Below are positions 11,430 to 22,249 of a DNA stretch of 64,000 bases, one piece after another (position 1 is the first letter of the stretch; each line of letters starts with the position of its first letter). A program made the position numbers and the translations under genes. The notes under the pieces were generated by a model. It was given only the letters and a program-made list of their open reading frames with translations. It had not been told where the DNA came from and did no database searches. The DNA lies in the NCBI GenBank assembly GCA_037447655.1, contig JBBHKE010001948.1:423321-487320 (forward strand). The letters are read 5' to 3'. Origin of the DNA: Zygnema cylindricum. Its lineage: Eukaryota; Streptophyta; Zygnematophyceae; Zygnematales; Zygnemataceae.

Positions 11430-11830
11430 TCTTGTTATCTTGGAAGGTATACGGGAGATGTACAACTATTTTTTTACTTATTCGGGTACGGGGCGGGTAC
11501 GGGTAGTCGCGAGAAATTGAGTTTCGGTTAAGTTTTATTTTCGTAAACGCGTTTCGGTTAACGGGTAGCAATTTTGGAGCGTGATATAACCCGGGTCGAG
11601 CGTCGGGTACTCAGATTTTGAAAAAAAAACGGTCGGTTTTGGTCATCTAAAATTTTGACTTTTGCGCCCTCTGTCCGTTGTCGGTGGGGTCGAACAAAGA
11701 TACATATTGAATGTCGGAAAATGGCTACCGATTCTAAACACTTAAAAAAAGGAAGATAATCCGTCGAGATAAGTCGAATTTCGAGCAAGCCCCATAACAT
11801 AATTTCATAGCCCTATGCCCTTATATAATA
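11430..11830. repeat. Dispersed repeat with GTACGGG and CGAACAAAGA blocks
   Basis: The block with GTCGCGAGAAATTGAGTTTCGG recurs at about 19230-19390. The block from GGTCGAACAAAGATACATATTG to the CCCTATGCCC segment recurs at 16190-16275 and continues at 17945-18000, where it is interrupted by another insertion. It is non-coding. Confidence 0.7.
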
Positions 11831-12902
11831 TCCGTAAATCCTACCCGGTATCCAAAACTACAGTACACCGTGTATCGTCATTAGTTCAGTGTTGTTTCAC
11901 CACTGTAGTTAGCTTTTCTCCGTGCACACTTTGCGGTTCATTAATCTGACGGTTGCAATGGAAAGTTAAGGATCTTACATTCAGATTGGTGGTCTCTTAT
12001 TAGGATTTTCGCACCGACGTTTTTTTTACGACCGCAACGACGGACATTCGAATAATTTACATTTTTATTCAATTTTTCATAAACATCGTCGGAATAACTT
12101 TTTGGAAAAAAGGCCCATAATAAAAAGTATAGTGAAAGCATAATTGTTCAAAACGCATTTTACGCACGATTCAAACGAGCGTACAATGCGTAGAAACTGA
12201 AGAGGTCGATTTGAAAAAATCGTAAAAATCGTTAATGAATTTCTGTCCGTATAATTCCGTACATATAAAAAATTGAATTGAACATGTGCCACAGTTTGGG
12301 CATTTTCCGTTCAACAAGCGGTAATTTTTTTTTATTATTTATATAACTATCACACCCAGTGCGTGAATCGGAACATCTACATCAGTTGTTTTCCGACGAC
12401 ATCTTCTTAGGTAGTGTCAGAATCTGGAAGACCACGTTCGAATCCTGGACAACGTTTCCTATTTGTCATAATAATATTGCCGTGGCGTCAGTAATGGCGT
12501 CTTCCTTCAAGATTCGCTTTCAAGTTTTCATGGCGGCTTCTTTTCAAAAATTTGAAGAAGATGTCCTTACACATTTTGAACTTACTGCGCGCAAATAGTG
12601 TGACGCCGCAACGTCTCTTTTTGAAATTGTCCGTAGATGTACGATAAAATACCGTACGTATCCGTGAATATTCTGTTCGGTTTACAAAACAGAAAGTACC
12701 GATACGTGCATTGTATCTTTTCGTCAACTTCCGTACAATTTACGTAAAAAACCGTACAAATACCGTAATTTGTCTATAGGTTTATGTAAATTTCCCGTTT
12801 CAGTTTACAGCAGACACTTTTTTGCGATTTTTTCAAAAGTCACGTACAATATGTAGAAAATTGAAAACTGAAAAATTCGCGCGATTTGAACAACTAGGTG
12901 TG

Positions 12903-13385
12903 AAAGTATCGTATAGTAAAATTACAGTGAAAGTATAGTGTAGTTAAAGAATATTGAAAGTATAGTATGGTAAAAGTATAGTGAAAGTATAGTATAGTAA
13001 AAGTATAGTGCAAGTGTAGTATAGTGAAAACATTGTATAGTAAAAGTATAGTGAAAGTATAGCGGAAGTATAGTAAAAGTATAGTGCAGTAAAAGTATAG
13101 TGAAAGTGTAGTGTAAGTAAAAGTATAGTGAAAGTATAGTATGGTAAACGTTATAGCGAAAGTATAGTATAGTAAAAGTATAGTGAAAGTATAGTATTGT
13201 AAAAGTATAGTGAAAGTATAGTGAAAGTATAGCATAGTAAAAGTATAGTGAATGTATAGTATAGTGAAAGTATAGTATGGTGAAAGTATAGTATAGTAAA
13301 ACTATAATGAAAGTATAGTATGGTAAAAGTATAGTATAGTAAAAGTATAGTGAAAGTATAGTATAGTAAAAGTATAATGAAAGAA
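12903..13385. repeat. TATAGT microsatellite array
   Basis: About 480 bp consists of imperfect AGTATAGTGAAAGTATAGT and AGTATAGTAAA units. On the minus strand it lies 3' of the open frame at 14050-13574, as a microsatellite tail would for a non-LTR retroelement. A shorter homologous array is at 19719-19917. The long open frame across it is a by-product of the repeat. Confidence 0.85.
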
Positions 13386-13573
13386 ATGAAAATTTATTTC
13401 AAAAAGTGCGATGGAAAAAACCATCAAGGTACAAAGGGGTTAAAAAAAAGGAAATAAGCGCTTAATGCTAAAAAAAAAAGCCAAAGAGACTAAAGTAAAG
13501 AAAACATGTGAAGACAACAAATCTAACTAGTATAGATGCCAAAACTAAGCAAATTTACTAAAGATGACACTAT

Positions 13574-14050
13574 TCAAAGGGAAAAACTACACGACCCTAA
13601 CATACTAAAGTCCACACCCCCGAAGATCGTGGAGGTGGACTGGATCCCTTGGTGGAAGATGTGGGAGGCCCCGCCTGTCATCCGCCACCGTGCTCTGCCG
13701 TGAAGGGTCGTGGCTTGCGCTCGTTGAAGAGCTACTGATACGCGTTGACGGTAAAACGCAACAAGAAGGCTCGGGGGAGGGCTCTCGGGACTCCGGGTTT
13801 TAAATGTTTTCTTCGCATAGTTTCGAAGAAAATCATCAAACGGCTTATCCAAAGTACCGAAAATTTCTGCGGCCAATGGCACAAACTGGTCCCCTAGGTC
13901 TCGGCGAGCGTAATCTCTTTCCTTATAAGTTGTTGCGTCCCGAGCCGCCACGCCCGTATGTACCGCCGCACGAGAAGAAACGTGGGTCCCAGTCAGACCC
14001 GTGAGGACCACATCACCCAAGGTCCTCCCAGCCCCATGGAGAAAAACCAA
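13574..14050 (-). CDS. Conserved open frame of the duplicated segment, copy 1
   Basis: The 158-codon frame begins MVFLHGAGRTLGDVV. It is conserved at the protein level with 20584-20198, including DQFVP.AAE.F.TLDK.FDDFL.NYAKKTF and VAFYRQRVSV.LQRAQA. Conservation across two diverged copies suggests past coding function. I do not recognise a domain with certainty. The style resembles the C-terminal tail of retroelement proteins in algal and plant genomes, and the adjacent microsatellite tail fits a non-LTR fragment. It is probably a remnant. Confidence 0.45.
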   Translation of the reverse strand: MVFLHGAGRTLGDVVLTGLTGTHVSSRAAVHTGVAARDATTYKERDYARRDLGDQFVPLAAEIFGTLDKPFDDFLRNYAKKTFKTRSPESPPPSLLVAFYRQRVSVALQRAQATTLHGRARWRMTGGASHIFHQGIQSTSTIFGGVDFSMLGSCSFSL

Positions 14051-14745
14051 GTCAATGGTAAAAGTTTAGTTTCGCGAAACAGGCCAACAATAACCCGAAA
14101 AGTTGACGTCGTTGGGGACGGCTCATTTATTTTTTCAATTATTTGTGAGAGACGTTGTCCTCTGAAAAAAAAAGAAACCAATAGAAATGCATTTCACATT
14201 TTTATTCCGTTTGAATTCCGTGGCTCTTGGTAAACGGGATGACGTCAATATCTACGAGTTGATGTAGACTTTAAAGTCCGGAGAGTCCGATGAACTTCGG
14301 TGTGCACGGTCTACATGTTTTGACGTTTTCAGGGAAGTTTTCCGAAACGGAAAAAAGTTAGATATTCCAATGTAAACAACCTATCCAAAGTCCAAACAAC
14401 AATCAGACATGTGTGCACAAAGAAAAGCTGATTACAATTTACTAGTGTGCTGTGCCTCTATTTTGTTTAACACAATTTGGAACTACATATAGAAACACTA
14501 TCGCGTTTGTTTAGTTCGCCACCTCCTATCTTCCAAACCCAATAATATAAAAAAAAAAATCTTTCCCTGCACGAAAGAAAGATGACGAGTTACCGGTGTT
14601 GGAAAAGAAAAACTTGTTTTGTAATGATTCAAAATTCATTCCATATATATAAATGATGACCCATTGACCACATCATTTGAAGCTCCGACGGATGTTCGTA
14701 GTGTCTGCTGACATCAACTATGTTATGTGGGGTGCACCCTTGTTT

Positions 14746-14753
14746 TGTATAGC
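14746..14753. repeat. Target-site duplication of the hAT-like MITE, left copy
   Basis: TGTATAGC here is repeated at 15100-15107. The uninterrupted site is preserved in the second copy of the duplicated segment, near 21279-21290. Confidence 0.9.
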
Positions 14754-15099
14754 TAGTGTTGGGTATCGAGGACCTATTGCCGATATTCGATATATATCGA
14801 ATTTTAGGTACCCGATAATCGATATATCGAGACCATGTACGGAGAAGCTAAATATCCAGATTTTTTTTTTCCGGATTTTTTTTTTTCAAAAAGCCCCCCC
14901 CCCCCCCCCCCCCCACCCTGCGTACGGTTAACCGTACGCTCCCTGTACGGTATCTGTACGGATACTCATTTCTTGCGATATATATCGCGATAATTTATGT
15001 TGGTCGCGGTACGATATATCGAGGACTTTGCTCGATCGATATTCGATATATCGAATATCGAAATTATCGCGATATGAAACTACCCGATACCCAACACTA
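14754..15099. mobile_element. hAT-like MITE with poly-C core
   Basis: Terminal inverted repeats TAGTGTTGGGTATCG are flanked by an 8-bp duplication (TGTATAGC), as in the hAT superfamily. The interior has repeated GATATATCGA/TCGATATATC words that can fold back and a run of 21 C residues (14894-14914). There is no coding frame. It is absent from the paralogous segment at 19410-21729, so it inserted after that duplication. A second family member is at 28509-28951. Confidence 0.9.
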
Positions 15100-15109
15100 T
15101 GTATAGCTA

Positions 15110-15330
15110 TATGGGATCGAGTACACCCCCCATCGTTATTCCAGTTAATCACTCTAAATCAAGGCAGCGTTAATTTGACCCAAAATCGTAAATTAGCGTT
15201 GACACGCTGCTTAAGTGCCCCAAAATAAGCCGCGTTGCAAAACATAATTTAGTGTAGTTCGCTCTTATACAGGATTAACGCTAATCATCCACAAACTCTA
15301 ATAGCGGTGAGCACCGTACATTGCCTTTTT
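15110..15330. repeat. Short repeat with TACACC-like ends
   Basis: GTACACCCCCCATCGTTATT at about 15121 and TAATAGCGGTGAGCACCGTAC at about 15300 bracket roughly 200 bp. The same unit is at about 21303-21503 in the other segment copy. The ends loosely resemble the CACCG MITE family, but the terminal repeats are imperfect. Confidence 0.45.
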
Positions 15331-15548
15331 TTGTTTGGATTTGCAATAGTTGACCAGCCGGGCAAAGGCAAGGAAATTGAAACGAGGGGGAGGGGTAGGG
15401 GGAGGGAAAATGACGAATGGACAAAACAAAAAACCGTAACCAAGAAAACCACAATTAATCAAAATCAAAACCACAATTAATCAAAATCAGACAAACTAAC
15501 CTAAGACTTAAACAGACGACAATGTCAGCAGTTAGGAACCCAACAGTA

Positions 15549-16086
15549 CACCGCCAATCGCTATTAGCGTGTAGGTTTCATTAGCGTATACAAATAATTA
15601 CCGTGGTGTACGCTATTTAAGAATTTGAAAATTTTGGAAAAAATCATACATTCTAATTGTTTGATTATGGTAGTTTGGATCTTTGAAAAAAAAAATGTCG
15701 GTCGCAAACATGCTTACACTAATATAAGTTTCCGTACAAAATATGACAAATCGTACACAAATCGTACATTCACACGGTCGAAACGCGGCTGTCGGACGAA
15801 TATGTGCGAGCGGGATTTTTTACGACCTGGTTTTTTTTCCTTTTTAGAACGCACATTCTCATGCGTTCGCGGTTACTAAAACTAATTTATTGTACTTTTT
15901 AACTTAAAAAGGGACATTATGTACGGTCTGACACTGACCGTACACCACTCTATTTAAGAGACAACGTACTGAAAATAACCCTAAATAGAATAAAGAAAAA
16001 AAATAGAATGAACTACACTAATGGAGAATAAAAAAAAAAAAGCGGGACGGAATTAGCGTACACAACGCTAATAACGATTGGCAGTG
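15549..16086. mobile_element. MITE of the CACCG family
   Basis: The left end is CACCGCCAATCGCTATTAGCG-like and the right end, read in reverse, is CACTGCCAATCGTTATTAG, both flanked by TA. The interior contains the T-rich and GTACGGTC blocks seen in the MITE at 761-1324. There are no genes. Confidence 0.8.
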
Positions 16087-16710
16087 TAGCGGGCCCGATA
16101 TCTTTAGGTGAACCATCGCGATATATCGTTTTTTCATCGCGACAATTCTGTAACCGATATCACATACCAATATATCCGTTGTCGGTGGGTCGAACAAAGA
16201 CACATATTGAATATTGGAAAATGGCTACCGATACAAAACACTTAAAAAAAGGAAGATAATACGTCGAGATAAGGCATGTTCTCCATTAGGCGCTCCCAGT
16301 AAACATGCGAAGACGTCTATTTCTAGTGTTTACTGGCATGGCGTTCCATTATGTCGTGCCAGTAAACATCGTTTCTCAATTATGATTGGCGCCACGTATG
16401 CTAGTTTTGAGATTCTTTAAATCTAAAAATATTCTTCAAATTGAAAATCTGTACATAATATTTGTACGACCGGAGGTAGCTAATGATTAGTACAAAAATT
16501 TTGCGACCAAATTTTAATTTTGAAATTGAAAATCAAAATTTCGAAACGGAATAGCAAAAAGGCGCCGCAAACTTTGAAGGTCAGCGGATGTCAGAAGGAG
16601 CGTGCGAGGATATATCGGTCGACCTACATACACCGTGGCAGAAGGCATATGGCGTGTACGACGTGTTCGTTTCTCATCGCCTGTTCGTGGTGGATAATTT
16701 TTTAACATCT
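16087..16710. other. Non-coding dispersed repeat fragments
   Basis: The stretch holds the GATATATCG repeat block (16090-16180) and the CGAACAAAGA block (16190-16275). The latter breaks off at AAGGCATG and resumes at about 17945, so 16273-17950 looks like a composite insertion. Copies of AGTAAACAT at about 16300-16370 form inverted pairs. No gene is supported. Confidence 0.5.
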
Positions 16711-16715
16711 CACGT

Positions 16716-17684
16716 TGTAACAGTAATAGCGGGTCGAACTTGTTTATAAAGGGGTATTTAGGTGTTATGATTATAGAGTACTAAATTTGGTAGACGTCCG
16801 CGAAATAATCACGCTATTTGGAGTTATATTTTAAAAGTTATAGCGATGGGTGAATTTAGGTGACAGCATGGGGTCTAAATAACAAATGGGTATCATTGAA
16901 ACGGGTTAAGGGTCAAATTAGTATCGAAATTAAGCGTGTACGTTTCATAAAGTTCTAATGAAACGTTTAGTATGCACGGTGGTTCGTTTCGTACAAATTT
17001 TAGTACGAAACGTCACTTTCACTTAAGGGAATTTCGTAGGAAGTTTCGCGAGCGAAATTTGTTACGCACGATCGTGCGAAGTCGCGTTTCGTTTGGCGCG
17101 CACTTTTGCACGTAAATGTTACGTAGTGAAACGTAACGTTTGATTGGTTAGTAAAGTGCTAAGTAGTTAGTAAGAAATTTCGCACGTTTTTGCATTGGTC
17201 AGTCTGAGTCCTTGCTGATCAATGATTGGCCCAGATAAAAGCTTGTTAAAACGGAGCGTTGACTATGGCCTGGTTAGTCCAGGCGATGATGGATAAATAG
17301 TGAAGTGTAAGAGGAGAGTTGACATCTTTTCCTTTGGGAAAAGTTTGTGGAAATTCCGGCTGATCTTGGTCCTGAGCGATTAATACCAAATTGGAGAAAA
17401 GGCATTTTTGCATTGAAATCTCTTACTAACTAAATAGTGTTTTAGTAGTTAAGAGATAGAATTATTAAGAGTGGAGAGTAGTGGAAAACACTTTAATAAG
17501 AAGGGTTGAGCCACGAGGGCAAGAGACCAAGCTAATGTTATGTGGACAGAAGCTTCTTCTAATTTAAAGTTTATCCTTATGTGAGTGTGGTCCAATGTGG
17601 ATGTGTATTTTCCAATGTGTGGAATGTGTGGTTGGGATTGTTTGTAGTAATGGGATTTTCTGAGAGGTAGGAGATCGTGTTACA
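16716..17684 (+). mobile_element. Solo LTR of the gypsy E family
   Basis: The 969-bp sequence starts TGTAACAG and ends TGTTACA. It is flanked by a perfect 5-bp duplication CACGT (16711-16715 and 17685-17689). It is highly similar over its whole length to the 969-bp LTR at 29980-30948. No internal retrotransposon sequence is attached, so this is the product of LTR-LTR recombination. Confidence 0.9.
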
Positions 17685-17689
17685 CACGT

Positions 17690-18380
17690 GTACTAATGGT
17701 ACGCGACTAGTGTGAAGAAACTCTCCTCGCGAGGAGAGTCTCTTCACACTGGTCGATGTGCGCGATTGCTTCGCGAATCTAAAAAAGTGAAGAATCTAAC
17801 GGTTGAAACTTACGCCTACAATATTGGAGCCATCCAATTAACATGTTTCGTCATGTTTTGTCTGACAAAAAAAAAAATATGGTACGAATCTGTACGATAT
17901 CGTACGGCGTCCAGTAAACTACCCCCCTTTCCTCTAATGGAAGTTCACCCTAAGCCGAATTTCGAGCAAGCCCCATAACAAAATTTCAGAGCCCTATGCC
18001 CCTATTAGAGGTCGCAAACGGTCAACCGAAACCGTGATCGGCCGCTAACTGACCGCCCGCGCCGGATCCAGAACGAATTCGGTTGCCAAATTTTGGGGGT
18101 CAAACGGTCGCGATTGGTTAATTCACCAAAAAACAAAAAGTCCGTTACGGTCGGTCAAGCAAAAAAACGAAAAAAAATGAAAAAAATTGTACTGTTTATA
18201 CAATCCAACATTATTGTACTTTGTACTCTTTGGTATCGTGGAATTACGTGGCATCATGATTAGAATCGCAAATCTGACACGGTAGTAACACTTCATTTCG
18301 CAAATCTGAGGGAACGCGACAAATCGTAATTATTGGCTTATTCATACGTCGTGAAAAACCATAGATCTGTCATGCGCATA
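17690..18380. other. Non-coding repeat fragments
   Basis: The stretch includes CTCTCCTCGCGAGGAGAG, an inverted repeat at about 17721-17738. It continues with the resumed CGAACAAAGA-family repeat (17945-18000) and the CGGTCAACCG block (18005-18180). No coding content is seen. Confidence 0.5.
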
Positions 18381-19200
18381 CAACGCACGCATGAAACCCC
18401 CCAAAAATAACGAATATGCGCACGGAACAGAATTCAAAATCTTTTCGAATGCGTTGACCGACTTTGACTTCATACTAAAAGTTTTTAGGGTAGACTTTCG
18501 TGCATTCCGTATATTTTGGTACAACTGCCTTACATTTTCCGTACATTTACGTACAGTGTTCATAATATTCCGTACTTCTTAGGGTTTTTTTTTAGGGTTT
18601 TAAGGGTAATTCCGTACATTCCCTTAAACTTCAATACAGTCTCGTTTATTTTTTGTACATTTGCGTTCAATGGCCGTACATTTTTGTACCTTCTATGATT
18701 TTTAAGCGAGGGATTTCAGGGTTTTTAGGGTACATTCTCGTACATTTCCGTATATTTCAGTATAATTGCCCTAAACTTTCCGTAATTTTAAGGTTTTAGG
18801 GTACACATTCCGTATAATGTCGTACATTTCCGTATATTTTTCGCTATTTTTCAGATTTTTTAAGGATTTTCTTTCGGTCACATTTCCCGTAAATTTTACT
18901 ACATTTCCGTTCATTTTCGTACAGCAAAAACTGTAAGAAGTTTACGAAAAGTATGAAATCGACGAATACTACGCAGTTTTCGTAAACAAAATCGTAATCC
19001 GTACGAATTGGACAACTATGGACGAGAAACTTTCTTTCCGGGCGGAATTGAAGCAACGTCTCTTTTTTGGAGTTTTCCGTACATTTTATCCGTACGCAAA
19101 TAATACGCATTTTATGAAAGATTAAAAAACTAGAAAAAATAATTCCATAAAAATGTCAAAATTCGTACGAATGAGACATCTATGTGAAAAACTAAGATTT
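18381..19200. repeat. CGTACATTT-rich degenerate repeat region
   Basis: Words such as CGTACATTTCCGT and TTTTAGGGT recur every few tens of bases. The same style, in reverse complement, fills about 28970-29450, and shorter patches lie at 12600-12850. Open frames in it have no recognisable content. Confidence 0.6.
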
Positions 19201-19718
19201 TTTTTTGTACTTTTTTGGTTACGGGCGGGTACGGTTAGTCGCGAGAAATTGAGTTTCGGTTAACTTTTATTTTCGTAAACGCCGGTCGGTTAACGGTTAA
19301 CAATTTTGGAGCGTGACATAACCCGGTCGGGCGTCGATTACTCAGATTTTGAAGAAAAAAAAACGGTCGGTTTCGGTAATGTAAAATTTTGACTTTTGCG
19401 ACCTCTGGCCCCTATATAACATCCGTAAATCCTGCCCAATATCCAAAACTACCGTACACCGTGTATCATCATTAGGTCAGTGTTGTTTCGCCACTGTAGT
19501 TAGCTTTTCTCCATGCACACTTTGCGGTTCATTAATCCGACGGTTGCGATAGAAAGTTAAGGATCCTACATTCAGATTGGCGGTCTCTTATTAGGTTTTT
19601 CGCACCAACGTTTTTTTGACGACCGCAACGGACGGACGTTCGAGTAATTTACAATTTTCATGCTCCAAATGTTTTTCATAAACTTCGTCGGAACAACTTT
19701 TTGGAAAAAAGGCCCATA

Positions 19719-19917
19719 CAGTAAAAGTATAGTGAAAGTAAAATTATAGTGAAAGTATAGTATAGTAAAAGTATAATGAAAGTATTGTGTAGTAAAAGTA
19801 TAGCGAACGTATAGTATAGTAAAAGTATAGTGAAAGTATAGTATAGTAAAAGTATAGTGAAAGTATAGTATGGTAAAAGTATAGTGAAAGTATAGTATAG
19901 TAAAAGTATGGTGAAAG
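19719..19917. repeat. TATAGT microsatellite array, short copy
   Basis: About 200 bp of AGTATAGTGAAAGTATAGTATAGTAAA-like units correspond to the 480-bp array at 12903-13385. Array length therefore differs more than twofold between the copies. Confidence 0.85.
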
Positions 19918-20197
19918 AAATGAAAATTTATTTCAAAAAGTGCGATGGAAAAAACAATCAAGGTACAAAGGGATCCAAAAAAGGGAAATAAGCGCTTAAT
20001 GCTAAAAAAAAAGCCAAGGGAGACTAAAGTAAAGAAAACATGTGAAGACAGCAAATCAAACTAGAATAACTGCCAGAACTAAGCAAATTTACTAAAGATG
20101 ACACTATTCAAAGGGAAAAACTACACAACCCTAACAAACTAAAGTCCACACCCCCGAAGCTCGTGGAGGTGGACTCGATCCCTTGGTGGAAGATCTG

Positions 20198-20584
20198 TCA
20201 TCCCCGCCTGTCATCCGCCACCGTGCTCCGCCGTAGAAGGGCCGCGGCTTGCGCTCGTTGAAGAGTCACTGATACGCGTTGACGGTAAAACGCAACGAGA
20301 GGGCTTGGGGGAGGGCTCCTAGGACCCTTGGTTTCAAATGTTTTCTTTGCATAGTTTCCGAGAAAATCATCAAACGACTTGTCCAAAGTATCGAAAAATT
20401 CTGCGGCAAATGGCACAAACTGGTCCGCAGCGTCTCGGTGAGCGTAATTTCTTTCCTTAGAAGTTGCTGCGTCTCGAGCCGCCACACTCGTATGTACCGC
20501 CGCACGAGAAGAAACGTAGGTCCCAGTCGGATCCGTGAGGACCACATCACCCAAGGTCCTCCCAGCCCCATGGAGGAAAACCAA
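20198..20584 (-). CDS. Conserved open frame of the duplicated segment, copy 2
   Basis: The 128-codon frame is homologous to 14050-13574. It shares the MVFLHGAGRTLGDVVLT start and the central DQFVP.AAE block. It ends earlier because of divergence after LQRAQAAALL. The family is unknown and this is probably a repeat-element remnant. Confidence 0.4.
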   Translation of the reverse strand: MVFLHGAGRTLGDVVLTDPTGTYVSSRAAVHTSVAARDAATSKERNYAHRDAADQFVPFAAEFFDTLDKSFDDFLGNYAKKTFETKGPRSPPPSPLVAFYRQRVSVTLQRAQAAALLRRSTVADDRRG

Positions 20585-21729
20585 GTCAATGGTAAAAGTT
20601 TAGTTTCGCGAAACTGGCCAACGGTAACCCGAAAAGTTGACGTCGTTGGGGACCGCCCGTTTATTTTTTCAATTGTTTGTGAGAGACGTTGTCCTCTGAA
20701 AAAAAAAAGAAACCAATAGAAATGCATTTCACATTTTTATTCCGTTTGAATTCCGTGACCCTTGGTAAAAGGGATGACGTCAGTATCTACGAGTTGACGT
20801 AGACATTTTAAAGTCCGCAAAGTCCGATGAACTTCGGTGTGCACGGTCTACATGTTTTGACGTTTTCAGGGAAGTTAGCCGAAACGGAAAAAAGTTAGAT
20901 ATTCCAATGTAAACAACCTATACAAACACCAATCAGACATGTGTGCACAAAAAAAAGCTGATTACAATTTACTGGTGTACTGTGCCTCCATTTCGTTTGA
21001 CACAATTTAGAACTGCATATAGAAACACTTTCGTGTTTGTTTAGTTCGCCACCTCCCATCTTCCAAACCCAGTGATATAAAAAATTAATTATTTCCCTGC
21101 ACGAAAGAAAGATGACGAGTTGCCAGTGTTGGAACAGAAAAACTCGTTTTGTAATGATTCAAAATCCATTCCATATGTATAAATGATGAAGAACCACCCA
21201 TTGACCACATCATTTGAAGCTCCGACGGATGTTCGTAGTTTCTACTAACATCAACTATATTATGTGGGGTGCACCCTTGTTTTGTATAGCTATATGGGAT
21301 CGAGTACACCCGCCATCGTTATTCCAGTTAATCACTCTAAATCAAGGTAGCGTTAATTTGACTCAAAATCGTAAATTAGCGTTAACACACTGCTTAAGTG
21401 CCCCAAAATAAGCCACGTTGCAAAACATAATTTAGTGTAGTTCGCTCTAATATAGGATTAACACTAGTCATCCACAAACTCTAATAGCGGTGAGCAGCGT
21501 ACATTGCCTTTTTTTGTTTGGATTTGCAATAGTTAACCAACCGGGCAAAGGCAAGGAAATTAAAACGAGGGGGAGGGGTAGGGCGAGGGAAAATGACGAA
21601 TGGACAAAACAAAAAACCTTAATCAAAAAAACCACAATCAATCAAAATCAAAACCACAATTAATCAAAATCAGACAAACTAACCTAAGACTTAAACAGAC
21701 GACAATGTCACCAGTTAGGAACCCAACAG

Positions 21730-22249
21730 AATCATCAACCTCTAACCCCGTCACGCCCAATAAAGGAATTACCATGGACAAATATGAAATAAGAATCGTT
21801 TGTGACAAAGATGACGGAGGAATTTCAAGAGCAATGTTGAGTTTTAAACATTAAGATAACAATATGGTCCTATTTGTCTTAGGTTAATGCAGTAATCACA
21901 TTAAAGATTGAACAAATGATAGTACAAATAGGTAATTGCCAGAAAAACTAACTTAAGAGAGATAAAAAACATAACGTTCTTTCCTACGAAATGTCGAGCT
22001 CGCTATCTATCTCGACAACGTTATTTAATTTAAACTTTTTGTACTTTGTACCTTCGAGTTGTCGCATGTACACTCTAATAAGCCAATAAAAAAAGACAAA
22101 TGTTTCATACGCACAAAAATGTTAAACAACCGGAAACAATAAAACATAATTGAAAAACGCAACTAAAAACTTAATTACAAGCATAATTATAAACATAATC
22201 ACAAACATAAATCGTGAATGGAATTATATAATATAATTACACTCACAAA
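21730..22249. other. AT-rich non-coding DNA 3' of the glycosyltransferase
   Basis: This is the downstream flank of the minus-strand gene at 26427-22250 and probably holds its 3' untranslated region. I could not single out a polyadenylation signal. The plus-strand frame at 21600-21854 is short and has no recognisable domain. Confidence 0.5.

Larger units (their letters stand above)
11811..15546. repeat. Duplicated segment, copy 1
   Basis: This segment is collinear with 19410-21729 at high identity. It differs by about 1.1 kb present only here (about 12130-13250) and by a clean hAT-like MITE insertion at 14754-15099. Both copies carry a TATAGT microsatellite, a conserved minus-strand open frame and the same AATCAAAAT-rich right end. 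It is either an ancient segmental duplication or two copies of a long dispersed repeat. Confidence 0.8.
19410..21729. repeat. Duplicated segment, copy 2
   Basis: This is collinear with 11811-15546 but lacks about 1.1 kb of it and the hAT-like MITE. It preserves the empty insertion site of that MITE. It contains the shorter microsatellite at 19719-19917 and the open frame at 20584-20198. Confidence 0.8.

Noticed and set aside
12894-13235. Open frame of repeated LYFHYTFTI units
   Set aside because: It is a translation of the TATAGT microsatellite. Array length differs between paralogous copies and there is no other content.
15121-15321. Member of the CACCG MITE family
   Set aside because: The left end is CACCCCCC-like and the right end does not match it as an inverted repeat, so membership is not supported. 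It is kept only as a short repeat.
18541-18600. Interstitial telomere repeats (TTTAGGG)
   Set aside because: The TTTTAGGGT words are isolated and spaced by unrelated sequence, not tandem.
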